From Tunicatimonas pelagia (GTDB lineage: Bacteria > Bacteroidota > Bacteroidia > Cytophagales > Cyclobacteriaceae), in contig NZ_CP120683.1 of NCBI RefSeq assembly GCF_030506325.1, positions 6,514,501-6,578,500 on the forward strand: a stretch of 64,000 bases of DNA, read 5' to 3'. The notes under the pieces are model-generated. The model saw only the letters and a list, made by a program, of their open reading frames with translations, made no database searches and had not been told where the DNA came from. Below are positions 36,138 through 44,606 of this stretch, in pieces (positions within the stretch are counted from its first letter, which is position 1; every line of letters begins with the position of its first letter). The position numbers and the translations under genes were made by a program.

Positions 36138-37037
36138 CTACGCAGTTTTCTCTAGTTTATTTTCCTCAATAAATGAGATAAAATGCTCAATACGAGTGAA
36201 AATGTGCGTGTTTTCTGAGGTGGCTACATCCTGACCTATAATCTGGTAGCCACTAAGTAGAACCTGCGCTTCGGGAAATGTGGTAGAGAGGCGATTAACG
36301 TACCCCTGTACCTCGGAGGCAGAGGGGCTGGTGGTAATAATAGTTAGTATATAGTCAGGTTGGTGAATGCTGTAGATGGATTCCAAATCAGCAAAGGGAA
36401 GGTTCTGACCAAAATAAACAACCTTTTGCTGACGAACCTTAATGAGATAACAGATAAATAGGAGCGTGATTTCATGTAGTTCACCCTCGGGTAAGTAGAG
36501 AAGATACTTATCAGTGTTACCATTTATACTTACGTATTGTCCATCAATAGCCACAATAAGCTTTTGCCGAATTAAGTTAGTAATAAAATGTTCTTGAGCG
36601 GGGTTAATAGCACCAGTTTGCCACAGAATACCAATCTTGGAAAGAAACGGATAAACAACATTAATCATGGTACTCTCAAAGCCCAGCTTGAGAATGTTGG
36701 TAGCCATAATCTTTTCAAACCGGTCTTCATCCAGATCGACCATCGCTAGAATGAGGGTATTAATCTGGTCGGGATAGCGCAGATTTTTCTCAGTAAGGTT
36801 AAGTACTTCTTGTCGCATTTGCTGATGATCCATCTGAGCGATTTTCGATATCTTGTAACCGTTATCTTTCAGCAAAGCGATGTTGAGTACTAGTTTTAAA
36901 TCATCATTGTCGTAGTAGCGAATATTAGTGTCAGTACGCTTAGGAAGAATAAATTGGTAACGTTGTTCCCAAATACGTAGGGTATGGGCTTTAATTCCCG
37001 ATAGTTGCTCGATGTCTTTAATTGAATAATGGCTCAC
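36138..37037 (-). CDS. MerR-type regulator with B12-binding-like domain (CarH/LitR-like)
   Basis: 299 residues. An N-terminal MerR winged helix (HYSIKDIEQLSGIKAHTLR, WEQRYQF) is followed by a helical bundle and a cobalamin-binding-like Rossmann domain (about 165-290). The CarH signature Wx9EH is present (Trp139, Glu149, His150). The lower-ligand site is the ExHxxG-like GELHEIT, with His188 present but Thr instead of Gly. The residue after Trp139 is Gln, where Thermus CarH has the light-state histidine ligand. Such proteins repress carotenoid genes in the dark and release DNA in light. The gene is 34 bp after crtZ and next to the crt operon, which supports a role in pigment control. Confidence 0.88.
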   Translation of the reverse strand: MSHYSIKDIEQLSGIKAHTLRIWEQRYQFILPKRTDTNIRYYDNDDLKLVLNIALLKDNGYKISKIAQMDHQQMRQEVLNLTEKNLRYPDQINTLILAMVDLDEDRFEKIMATNILKLGFESTMINVVYPFLSKIGILWQTGAINPAQEHFITNLIRQKLIVAIDGQYVSINGNTDKYLLYLPEGELHEITLLFICYLIKVRQQKVVYFGQNLPFADLESIYSIHQPDYILTIITTSPSASEVQGYVNRLSTTFPEAQVLLSGYQIIGQDVATSENTHIFTRIEHFISFIEENKLEKTA

Positions 37038-37071
37038 AGGTTAATTAGCTTAGTAGTTATTTGATATAAGT

Positions 37072-37527
37072 TTAACGCTTGTTGTTGTGGTTGCGATGTT
37101 TAAAATACCGTCGGGGTACTAACAGTAGTCCAAAGGAAACAGAATCATCTCGCTGGTCAGATTTGTGATGGGCGCGATGAGCACGGGTAATACCATCTAA
37201 ATAGTAATCCGCGGGGCGCTTCCATTTCACGGCTCGCCGATGAATAAGGATATCGTGTAAGATAAAGTAGACAAAACCGTACAGTGTGATTCCGCAGCCT
37301 AGCCAGAAGCGGTAATCCAGCGTTTCTAATCCTAGGAAGATAAGTACTACGGCAACGCTACCGAAGAAGAGAGAGAATAAGTCATTTAGCTCAAAGTAGC
37401 CTGATTGCTTCCGATGATGGGTTTTGTGAATAGACCAAAGCACACCGTGCATAAGGTACTTATGGAAAGCCCACGAAAAAACTTCCATACCCAGGAAGCC
37501 TAAGACGACCAGACCAATTGCCAGCAT
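37072..37527 (-). CDS. crtZ: Beta-carotene hydroxylase CrtZ
   Basis: 151 residues. It is a di-iron membrane hydroxylase with histidine clusters FHKYLMHG, HKTHHRKQ, HDILIHRR and HRAHHKS. CrtZ hydroxylates C3 of beta-ionone rings, giving zeaxanthin, or astaxanthin or 3-hydroxyechinenone-like products with CrtW. It is 45 bp downstream of the DUF422 gene in the run lipA, DUF422, crtZ, merR. Confidence 0.94.
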   Translation of the reverse strand: MLAIGLVVLGFLGMEVFSWAFHKYLMHGVLWSIHKTHHRKQSGYFELNDLFSLFFGSVAVVLIFLGLETLDYRFWLGCGITLYGFVYFILHDILIHRRAVKWKRPADYYLDGITRAHRAHHKSDQRDDSVSFGLLLVPRRYFKHRNHNNKR

Positions 37528-37572
37528 ATAGTTTATTTTGTTAACCTTTTACTCAATAAAAAGTTCACAAGA

Positions 37573-38235
37573 TTAAACAATACTACCCAAAATTAAAAAA
37601 AAGACTAGTTGCGCCATAAAAAGATAAATGGCTAAGGGGTTTTTCTTAGAAAAAGGTAAATAGACAAAAGCTAGCTGCATAATCCAGGCCACGGCCAGCC
37701 AACCTAGGTAATTTCTCAACGGAACAGTTTCAGCCTCCCAATGCCAGAAATCAAAAAAAATAGCTACTGGTTCAATAAAAAAGTCTAAGGCAACCATCAT
37801 TATAGCCGCTAATAGACTTTTCACTAGAGGAGGGAAAGAAAGCTGTGAGCAAATAACGCCAGTACAATAAGAAAGAATAAACCAATTGACACCGATAACC
37901 AGAGGTACTTCCATTACCTTTAGTCCCAGTGTTTCACCGTACTGGTACGCCCCGAAAACTACTTCTGAATGGACTCCAATTACTTCTATTCCCACCCCTA
38001 ATAAAAAGGTGAACATCAGAAAAAATACAAACGCCCGGTTCCATTGCTGATGAAAAAGCAGTAACAAAGTGGCTGATACCACTAAGTTAATCGGAGTTAC
38101 CAACTGAAAGTAAGGGCGGGTTACCGGCCAAGCCAAACCAATAATTCCTGCCAAGTGAGCTACCAGTAAAAAACCGGCAGCAAATTGTTGTGACTTTACA
38201 GATAGGTTAGTTTTAGCAACAATAGGTGGATTCAA
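37573..38235 (-). CDS. CruF/DUF422-family carotenoid biosynthesis protein
   Basis: 220 residues with six or seven membrane helices. Diagnostic DUF422 strings are GAYQYGETLGLKV followed by VPLVIGVNWFIL, and ALDFFIEPVAIFFDFWHWE, then VPLRNYLGWLAVAW. In other bacteria CruF hydrates the C1,2 double bond of linear carotenoid ends, as needed for saproxanthin- or flexixanthin-type pigments. No CrtY, CrtL or CrtYcd-like lycopene cyclase is seen in this cluster. A cyclase role for this protein is therefore a formal alternative. The motifs favour CruF. Confidence 0.85.
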   Translation of the reverse strand: MNPPIVAKTNLSVKSQQFAAGFLLVAHLAGIIGLAWPVTRPYFQLVTPINLVVSATLLLLFHQQWNRAFVFFLMFTFLLGVGIEVIGVHSEVVFGAYQYGETLGLKVMEVPLVIGVNWFILSYCTGVICSQLSFPPLVKSLLAAIMMVALDFFIEPVAIFFDFWHWEAETVPLRNYLGWLAVAWIMQLAFVYLPFSKKNPLAIYLFMAQLVFFLILGSIV

Positions 38236-38271
38236 ACCTGCTGTGGTAGAGGAAGTAAATAACGAATTAAT

Positions 38272-39153
38272 TTATACGTGAACGTGGCGTTCGGCGTGAT
38301 AAGATGAGCGCACCAATGGCCCCGATTCTACGTACTTTAATCCTCGGGCTAAACCTTCTTCTCTAAGATGATCGAATTTATCGGGATGGATGAATTCAGC
38401 TACTTCAATATGCATTTTGGTAGGCTGCAAATACTGACCTAAGGTAAGAATGTCCAGGCCATGCGCCACCAAATCATCCATTACCTTGTAGACCTCATCA
38501 TCAGTCTCACCCAGCCCTAGCATCACTCCCGATTTAGTGCGTTTTCCTGCTTCTTTTGTCAGCTTAATCTGATCCAAGCTACGCTGGTATTTCGCTTGGG
38601 GGCGTACCCGGCGGTACAGTCGTTCTACGGTTTCCATGTTGTGAGAAACCACTTCCTGTCCCGCATCAATCATCCGGTACAGTGCGTCCCAGTTCCCCTT
38701 CACATCGGGAATCAAGGTTTCAATAGTGGTAGTAGGCGAGAGTTCCTTGACCATTCGCACCGTCTGGTACCAAATTTCGGCACCCCGATCTTTTAGCTCA
38801 TCCCGATTTACTGAAGTGATTACCGCGTGCTTTACTTCCATAAGCTTAATCGCTTCGGCTACCCGGCGCGGTTCGTCAGTATCATACTCGGGCGGCCGGC
38901 CGGTAGCCACCGCGCAAAAAGTACAACTGCGGGTACAGACATTGCCTAAAATCATAAAGGTGGCCGTTCCTGCGCCCCAGCACTCACCCATGTTGGGGCA
39001 ATTGCCACTTTCACAAATAGTATGAAGTTTATACTGGTCAACCAGCTTGCGTACTCGAGCGTATTCTTTTCCCACCGGAAGCTTCACTCTAAGCCAATTA
39101 GGCTTACGGGTACGTTGGGTATTTTCTTCGGAAATTACCGGTAATTCAATCAT
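38272..39153 (-). CDS. lipA: Lipoyl synthase LipA
   Basis: 293 residues. It is a radical-SAM enzyme that inserts two sulfurs into octanoyl groups bound to lipoyl domains. Both iron-sulfur clusters are visible: the auxiliary cluster [13 protein letters not shown] and the radical-SAM motif CTRSCTFC. The conserved C-terminus [10 protein letters not shown] is intact. It lies 36 bp upstream of the DUF422 gene and may be co-transcribed, although the functions seem unrelated. Confidence 0.97.
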   Translation of the reverse strand: MIELPVISEENTQRTRKPNWLRVKLPVGKEYARVRKLVDQYKLHTICESGNCPNMGECWGAGTATFMILGNVCTRSCTFCAVATGRPPEYDTDEPRRVAEAIKLMEVKHAVITSVNRDELKDRGAEIWYQTVRMVKELSPTTTIETLIPDVKGNWDALYRMIDAGQEVVSHNMETVERLYRRVRPQAKYQRSLDQIKLTKEAGKRTKSGVMLGLGETDDEVYKVMDDLVAHGLDILTLGQYLQPTKMHIEVAEFIHPDKFDHLREEGLARGLKYVESGPLVRSSYHAERHVHV

Positions 39154-39250
39154 AAGAAGATAAAGACAAATGGTATTATTCTAGAAATTACGCTAACAGA
39201 ACAGCGGATGTAGGTGATTGATTCCCTAAGTCAATTCAGAATAAAAGTCG

Positions 39251-39991
39251 CTATTTACGCCCTCCGTAAAATAGCATGATAAAGGCAGAAGGGAAGATTT
39301 GACGGTTATTGGCTAATGGCACTAACTCAATTCTTTCAGTGAAAGCTTCTAACTGGAATCCGGCTTCAAATCCGGTCACATCGTTTTTGAACGTACCAAA
39401 CTCAAAAGCCAGAGAGGCTTTTATGTTAGCCCCTACTTTGAGCTGAGATTCACCAATACCGCGAAGAAAGGGACCTGAGCCGACAATATTTCCTGTGTTT
39501 CCGTGCTCTATTGGATCATAAGGTACAGTTGTAACTTGGTTGCCTTCAGCAAATTGAATGTAGTAAGGCATTAAAATTCCAATGGTAGGACCACCGGCTA
39601 AAATAGCATTCACTTGTACTCCTTGTTGGGGAGCTTTTTTAAACACTACCCACTCGCGCCCGTACTGGGGGCGTACGGAGAAGAGATAATTGGTTTTACC
39701 CAACAAAAAAGTGTTACCACTAACCCGTGATACCCGGCGTAGCTCTTTAGGGTGCTTTACATTCACAATTTCTAACCCAAAAGACTGAAATTGGTTCTCG
39801 CCAATAACTCTACTGAACTTGCCTGCTACACCAGCAATTAGCCCGGAGTTGGTATTTTTGCTAATGCCCCAAATATACTCGCGACTGTAGTTGTAGGCAC
39901 CCCGTTCTTGCGCCTCAGCCACTTGAAAAAATCCAATAAGGGTTAGTAAGAGTATGAAGCTAAGGGTATTTTTGGTAATTTTCCTGCTCAT
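39251..39991 (-). CDS. Secreted outer-membrane-barrel-like hypothetical protein
   Basis: 246 residues with a signal peptide (FILLLTLIGFFQVAEAQ). The body is a series of amphipathic beta strands ending FPSAFIMLFYGGRK, as in small outer-membrane barrels. Homologues of this length are familiar as unnamed proteins in Bacteroidota. The gene ends 97 bp before the lipA start. Function is unknown. Confidence 0.7.
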   Translation of the reverse strand: MSRKITKNTLSFILLLTLIGFFQVAEAQERGAYNYSREYIWGISKNTNSGLIAGVAGKFSRVIGENQFQSFGLEIVNVKHPKELRRVSRVSGNTFLLGKTNYLFSVRPQYGREWVVFKKAPQQGVQVNAILAGGPTIGILMPYYIQFAEGNQVTTVPYDPIEHGNTGNIVGSGPFLRGIGESQLKVGANIKASLAFEFGTFKNDVTGFEAGFQLEAFTERIELVPLANNRQIFPSAFIMLFYGGRK

Positions 39992-40047
39992 ATGCCAGAT
40001 GGTATCATAAACTTATAAATGTACAAAGTAAAAACGATCAATTTAGT

Positions 40048-40452
40048 ATGCCGCACATAAAATCTTCTTACTTGGGAGAACTTAGAACCGAAGATATTCA
40101 CCTGAAATCATCTAACCGCATAATTACCGATGCCCCTACCGACAACCACGGCAAAGGTGAAGCTTTTTCTCCTACCGATCTGGTTTGCGCGGCTCTTAGC
40201 AGTTGTATGATGACTATTATTGGTATACGAGCGCGCAAGCATCAAATAGAATTAAACGGACTAGAGGCTGAAGTAACTAAGTTCATGTCGTCTGATCCTC
40301 GTCAAATATCAAAGATTCAGGTTGATTTTACATTGAAGAGCACTAACGCTACTCCCGAACAAATTACGATGTTAAAGGAGGCAGCTCTTGCTTGCCCCGT
40401 AGCATTGAGTATCAACCCGGCCATTGAGCAAGATGTTTCTTTTGACTTTTAA
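40048..40452 (+). CDS. OsmC/Ohr family peroxiredoxin-like protein
   Basis: 134 residues. The two redox cysteines of the family are in LSSCMMT and LACPVALS. OsmC proteins reduce organic hydroperoxides with lipoyl or thiol cofactors. The stop codon directly abuts the stop of the convergent YtxJ gene, with no spacer. The start codon lies about 57 bp from the divergent outer-membrane gene. Confidence 0.92.
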   Translation: MPHIKSSYLGELRTEDIHLKSSNRIITDAPTDNHGKGEAFSPTDLVCAALSSCMMTIIGIRARKHQIELNGLEAEVTKFMSSDPRQISKIQVDFTLKSTNATPEQITMLKEAALACPVALSINPAIEQDVSFDF

Positions 40453-40806
40453 TTAAGAGTTGGCTAGGTCTACTACTTGTTCCTTGATCTTAGGGTACGA
40501 TACCATCGTGTGTGATGCATCGTACACGCTCGTTCCTTGGTTGATTACCAAAACTTGCGGTGATTCGTGCTGTACATTGAAGGTGGTTGCCACCAGCTGA
40601 GAAATGTCGCGGTAGCGAATCAAGTCCAGAAAGTAGGCATCCACCAATGGTATTTCGTGGGAGTTCCAAGCTCGCTCTAAGCGACTTAATACCATGCTAC
40701 TGATTCCGCAGCGGGTGCTGTGTTTGTAAATAACTACCGGGTGCTGCTGAGAGTCTTGTTTGATCTGCTCAATCTGCTCCGACGTGGTGAGTGATTTCCA
40801 TTCCAT
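40453..40806 (-). CDS. ytxJ: Bacilliredoxin-like protein YtxJ
   Basis: 117 residues with the thioredoxin-like pattern VVIYKHSTRCGISSMVLSRL, which carries the single reactive cysteine of YtxJ (monothiol bacilliredoxin), and ESPQVLVIN later. Members remove bacillithiol from oxidised proteins. Its presence implies bacillithiol in the organism. It lies 4 bp downstream of the basic repeat protein gene. Confidence 0.88.
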   Translation of the reverse strand: MEWKSLTTSEQIEQIKQDSQQHPVVIYKHSTRCGISSMVLSRLERAWNSHEIPLVDAYFLDLIRYRDISQLVATTFNVQHESPQVLVINQGTSVYDASHTMVSYPKIKEQVVDLANS

Positions 40807-40810
40807 AAGC

Positions 40811-41986
40811 TTAATAATTCCAGATTTCCGCTTCTTTCTTGTCGTACCTTGGCTTACGGGTGTTTTCTTTCAAATGTTTAGGTTGATCCTTAGATTTAAA
40901 GATTTGAGATAGCCAGATTCGTCGTTTACGGTACTTTTCTTTTTTCTGATACGAATTTTTTTGGCGTGCCGTCAGATAATCTACGCTCGGATGCATATCT
41001 TTTCCGCGTCTTGGACGTTTTATATCGCCATTGTACTGATGTACTTTACGCGCTAACTTTTTAAAGTAGCGAGATTTCGCCTGAGCGGTAGGGCCTCGCC
41101 AGTAACCCCGGTGCTGATGCACGTACTTAGAGTAATTTTTCTCTACCCGTTCTTGAATATACTTGGGTAAACGGCGTTGCTTACCTGTATAACTACTTAC
41201 CTCGCTCGATGAGCGCTGCTGCTTTTTTCGGTAAAAAACCCCTCTTTTCTGCTTTCCTTGGTAGCTCGATGTTTGGGCAGAAGCTTTCTCTAATGCTTTC
41301 TCCTTCTTTTTTAATAACCGCTGATTGGTGAAAATACGATTACCCAGGGGTAGCCAAGGGGCTTTTTGACCTTCCTCCAACGGTGGACTATCTCGCCCCT
41401 CCGTAACTTTTACTTTTCCTGAAGGGGAAATGGTGACTGGGCGTTCGTACTGATCTTTTACCTTTTTAGAGCCACTGATTGATTCCGGAACTCGGTAACG
41501 ATCTTTCACCACCCCCGATGGTGAGAGCGATGGCGGACGCTGATAATTATCCCGCACCTTTTTAAACCCACTCGCAGTTTTAGGTCGCTGGTAGCGGTCG
41601 CGTACTACTCCAGAAGAACTCTTTGTTTTTGGTCGTCGGTAAGAATCCGTTACTCTTCCTGAAGCATTCTTGGTCTTGGGCCGTTGGTAGCGATCAAATA
41701 CAGGCTTACTACCCGATTTAGTTTGTGGCCGTTGGTACGTATCGCGGGCGCGCTCTTTACGTTTGGTGGTACGGTTTGGCCTCGACTTGTCCTTCATCCG
41801 CTTGGATGTTCGGCGGGCTTTGGGCACCTTGACTTCCTTCTTCTTTTTGCGGTGCTTTACGGTGGGTAGCGTGCTTTTGCCGCTTTGTGCCTGAGAAATC
41901 GAGGCAGACCCCAGCCCTAGTACCATTATCAAAACGATAAGGCAAAAGGGGTAGACTACTGAGCTTTTGTGACGATTTCCTAGCAT
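40811..41986 (-). CDS. Very basic secreted repeat protein
   Basis: 391 residues, not recognised. A signal peptide (FCLIVLIMVLGLGSASISQA) is followed by a strongly lysine- and arginine-rich region. Seven tandem repeats of 16 residues (about 81-192) follow the pattern xDxYxRPxTxSxSGxV. The C-terminal half is again basic with Tyr-rich spacers. The composition suggests binding to acidic polymers (DNA, polysaccharide) or a structural envelope role. It sits between a small lipoprotein gene (35 bp upstream) and ytxJ (4 bp downstream). Confidence 0.75.
   Translation of the reverse strand: MLGNRHKSSVVYPFCLIVLIMVLGLGSASISQAQSGKSTLPTVKHRKKKKEVKVPKARRTSKRMKDKSRPNRTTKRKERARDTYQRPQTKSGSKPVFDRYQRPKTKNASGRVTDSYRRPKTKSSSGVVRDRYQRPKTASGFKKVRDNYQRPPSLSPSGVVKDRYRVPESISGSKKVKDQYERPVTISPSGKVKVTEGRDSPPLEEGQKAPWLPLGNRIFTNQRLLKKKEKALEKASAQTSSYQGKQKRGVFYRKKQQRSSSEVSSYTGKQRRLPKYIQERVEKNYSKYVHQHRGYWRGPTAQAKSRYFKKLARKVHQYNGDIKRPRRGKDMHPSVDYLTARQKNSYQKKEKYRKRRIWLSQIFKSKDQPKHLKENTRKPRYDKKEAEIWNY
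41411..41746 (-). repeat. Seven coding repeats of 48 bp
   Basis: The bases encode seven copies of a 16-residue unit (consensus xDxYxRPxTxSxSGxV) inside the basic secreted protein. Copies differ at several positions, so they are not a recent slippage array. Confidence 0.8.
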
Positions 41987-42021
41987 ACAGTACTTAACGC
42001 TGGTGCAACAATTTTAGTGAA

Positions 42022-42249
42022 CTACTTCTTTACCCTTCCCTTGTTATCGTATTTTACTTCGTTCCCTTGATTAGAAAATAAGCCTTTTTGATCTTGTTTA
42101 GTTGCTATTTTTGGGCAAGGTAATGCTGAGCTTCGGCACGAACTTAGCCCCAAACCGCCGATTAAAATGATTATAAGCCATTTTTTTCCTACCGAGGGAC
42201 GGAAAAAAACTGAAGAAAGTACGTTATCATTCCAAATATTACACGCCAT
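42022..42249 (-). CDS. Small probable lipoprotein
   Basis: 75 residues. A hydrophobic stretch KWLIIILIGGLGLSSC gives a lipobox (LSSC), followed by a short mature part RSSALPCPK and KYDNKGRVKK. Similar minimal lipoproteins with a PCP motif and a lysine-rich end occur in Bacteroidota. The start codon is uncertain, because the 25 residues before the hydrophobic stretch are longer than usual. It is 35 bp upstream of the basic repeat protein gene and may share its transcript. Confidence 0.55.
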   Translation of the reverse strand: MACNIWNDNVLSSVFFRPSVGKKWLIIILIGGLGLSSCRSSALPCPKIATKQDQKGLFSNQGNEVKYDNKGRVKK

Positions 42250-42434
42250 TTTGTTTCTCTAATTTGAATTTTCTGCTATACCTAAAGATAGAGGGTTGTG
42301 TAACGGCAGAGAAACAGATTTTCTGGCATTATTACACGGATAGAAAAAGCGGAAAAATCGTCAGATTTACCGAAAACCAGAAAAAGTTAGTCAGTTTTGT
42401 AATGGAACTACCAACTGCTCGTCTTCGGGGTGTA

Positions 42435-42944
42435 ATGAATATTAAAACTTTCAAAAGTAACGTCTTTCCGGTGCAGGCTAAGCTCTATCGGTTTGCTAAA
42501 ACTATGCTGCACGACGATGAGGAAGCAGAAGATGCCGTACAGGAAGCGTTGTTAAAACTTTGGCTCAACCGGAGCAGCCTAACCAGCTATAAAAGTATTG
42601 AGGCACTGGCTATGGTCGTAACCAAAAACCTGTGTTTAGACAAGCTGAAATCAAGCTACCGGAAGAAGGTGATACCGCTTACCGAAACGGTCAATACCAC
42701 CGATGGTACTACTCCCTACCAAAAAACTGAGCTAGCCAATACGGTGGTGATCTTGCGAGAACTGATGGGGCAACTACCCGAGCAGCAGCGGTTGGTCATT
42801 CATCTGCGGGATGTAGAGGAATATTCTTACGAAGAAATAGAACAAGTAACGGGGCTGTCGATCAATAATATCCGGGTTACCCTTTCCCGGGCTCGCCGAA
42901 GTGTTCGAGAAATGTATACTAAAGTAAATGCGTATGGAAGCTAA
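42435..42944 (+). CDS. ECF-type RNA polymerase sigma factor
   Basis: About 170 residues from the ATG at 42435. A frame of 57 codons upstream, starting with TTG, is unlike sigma factors. Region 2 is DDEEAEDAVQEALLKLW. Region 4 is YSYEEIEQVTGLSINNIRVTLSRARRSVRE. The 3' end overlaps the next gene by 17 bp, typical of a sigma/anti-sigma pair. It probably drives the genes that follow to 45290. An ATG at 42402 is an alternative start. Confidence 0.9.
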   Translation: MNIKTFKSNVFPVQAKLYRFAKTMLHDDEEAEDAVQEALLKLWLNRSSLTSYKSIEALAMVVTKNLCLDKLKSSYRKKVIPLTETVNTTDGTTPYQKTELANTVVILRELMGQLPEQQRLVIHLRDVEEYSYEEIEQVTGLSINNIRVTLSRARRSVREMYTKVNAYGS

Positions 42945-43695
42945 TGAGATAAAGAAACTGCTGGAACGCTACTACGAAGGGGAAAGCACGCTTTCGGAGG
43001 AAAAACAATTACATACTTACTTCCTCCAAGAAGAAGTGCTACCAGGCTTAGAGCCTGATCGTGACCAGTTTTTGGCTTTTACCGATCTGAGAGCCGAAGA
43101 TCCTAATAATCAGCCCGGTCACAATCAGTTCTTTCAGAAAATTGATACTGAAGAAGAAGTGGCAGAAGCAAAAGACCATCGTCTTAAACTGTGGGGTGGG
43201 CGTATTGCGGCGAGTGTTGCGCTAATCTTGGGTGGCTTTTTAGGAGGCATTTGGTACGGACAAGAGAAAACCTCGGATGAAGTAGTAGCCCTGCGGGAAG
43301 ATTTTCAGGACATGCGCCAGACTATGTTGCTCAACCAGCTCCAGCGCGCTTCGGCCAGCGAACGGATTCAGGTTATTCAGGCATCGCTCAACAATAACCA
43401 AGCAGTAAGTGAAGCCCTGCTACTCACGGTAAGCAGCGACCCCAATGTAAACGTACGCCTGGCGGCCATTGAAGCACTAAAAGCCCACTCCGAGCAAGAA
43501 ACGGTACGTATTGCCTTAGCCCAAACTTTGAATGACCAAGATCATCCAATGATACAAATTGCGATTATCAATCAATTGGTAACCTGGGGCGAAAAAGGGG
43601 CAGTGCCGGAATTGCAACGACTGGTACAGCAGGATAAAACAGAGGAAATTGTCCGACAACAAGCCGAATTCGGCATTAGTCAATTAATGCTCTAA
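42928..43695 (+). CDS. HEAT-repeat membrane anti-sigma-like protein
   Basis: 255 residues. Residues 1-90 are hydrophilic and begin with a helix (EANEIKKLLERYYEGES) of the kind found in Bacteroidota anti-sigma factors. One membrane helix follows (IAASVALILGGFLGGIWYG, about 92-110). The outside part is a coiled segment followed by HEAT repeats (LTVSSDPNVNVRLAAIEALK, ALAQTLNDQDHPMIQIAI). The gene overlaps the sigma gene by 17 bp. It probably holds the sigma factor at the membrane and releases it on an envelope signal sensed by the HEAT domain. Confidence 0.78.
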   Translation: MRMEANEIKKLLERYYEGESTLSEEKQLHTYFLQEEVLPGLEPDRDQFLAFTDLRAEDPNNQPGHNQFFQKIDTEEEVAEAKDHRLKLWGGRIAASVALILGGFLGGIWYGQEKTSDEVVALREDFQDMRQTMLLNQLQRASASERIQVIQASLNNNQAVSEALLLTVSSDPNVNVRLAAIEALKAHSEQETVRIALAQTLNDQDHPMIQIAIINQLVTWGEKGAVPELQRLVQQDKTEEIVRQQAEFGISQLML

Positions 43696-43701
43696 TAATT
43701 G

Positions 43702-43719
43702 ATGATTAATGAGTGATGA
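43702..43719. repeat. 18-bp dispersed repeat (second copy at 58924-58941)
   Basis: ATGATTAATGAGTGATGA occurs here and, reversed, at 58924-58941. The surrounding A/T-rich bases are also similar. Both copies lie in spacers next to stop codons. Confidence 0.7.
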
Positions 43720-43817
43720 ATGATGATTAATGGATGCTTTCATTGTTCGTTCACTATCCGCGCGGTAGCCGCAATCATTATAAAAACAGTAACCCAATAT
43801 TTAAACAAGTAAAGATT

Positions 43818-44591
43818 ATGAAAATAATAATTGGAATTTTAACCTTTCTCTGGGCCGGGTCGCTGGCCTACGCTCAAGAATACCGGGCAACTATGTCGGC
43901 CAACACCATTCGTTTGGTACTACACAATACCGAAGTTAGCATTGAGGGGCACGATGGAAATGAGCTAATCGTAAATGCCTCAGGTTATAAAGCTCCTCCC
44001 AAGCGAGCCGATGGTCTTCGTCCGCTGTACAGCAGTGGTACCGATAACTCTGGCATTGGTTTGTCAATCAATGAAGAAAATGGCAAGGTTACGGTGCTGA
44101 AGGTAGGGCGCAACGATGTGGATTATAGTTTTAAAATACCCAAAAATACCACCGTGGTTATTGAAGAAGTAAACCATGCGGGTGGGGATATTGAGATGAA
44201 AAATTTGTCGGGTGAAATTGAAGTGAAAACAACGAATTCCGACGTAAGATTAGAAGACATCAGTGGGCCAGTGGTGGCCAACAGTGTGAGTGGTGATATT
44301 GATGTTATTTTTAATACAGTCAATCAGCAGAAACCTACCTCCATCACTATTGTAAGTGGCGATGTGGATATTACGCTGCCCAGTCAGACCGCCGCTAATC
44401 TGAAGCTAGGTTCGGTAAGTGGCGAAGTGTATACTGATTTTGATATTGCTTTAGATCAGTCGCAAGCGGGCGAAGTTGGATTGGTTCGGATGAGCATGGG
44501 GCAACCTATAAAAGGTACGATTAACAATGGGGGAGTAGATATGCAAGTGAAGACGGTGAGTGGCAATATTTACCTGCGGAAAAGCGAATAA
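43818..44591 (+). CDS. Secreted DUF4097-like adhesin protein
   Basis: 257 residues from the ATG at 43818, which gives a signal peptide (IIIGILTFLWAGSLAYAQ). The longer frame from 43734 lacks one. The body has imperfect beta repeats (IEMKNLSGEIEVKTTNSDV, ANSVSGDIDVIF) of the DUF4097 type, a parallel beta solenoid. It lies downstream of the sigma/anti-sigma pair. Function unknown, perhaps envelope stress or adhesion. Confidence 0.8.
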   Translation: MKIIIGILTFLWAGSLAYAQEYRATMSANTIRLVLHNTEVSIEGHDGNELIVNASGYKAPPKRADGLRPLYSSGTDNSGIGLSINEENGKVTVLKVGRNDVDYSFKIPKNTTVVIEEVNHAGGDIEMKNLSGEIEVKTTNSDVRLEDISGPVVANSVSGDIDVIFNTVNQQKPTSITIVSGDVDITLPSQTAANLKLGSVSGEVYTDFDIALDQSQAGEVGLVRMSMGQPIKGTINNGGVDMQVKTVSGNIYLRKSE

Positions 44592-44606
44592 ACAAACGAG
44601 TTTATC

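Noticed and set aside
37062-37075. GTTTAAC-like string near the crtZ stop codon as a regulator site
   Set aside because: It overlaps coding sequence at the end of crtZ and has no partner copy at a fixed spacing.
42264-42434. 57 extra codons before the sigma factor
   Set aside because: The start would be TTG and the sequence is unlike any sigma region. The ATG at 42435 gives a normal ECF length.
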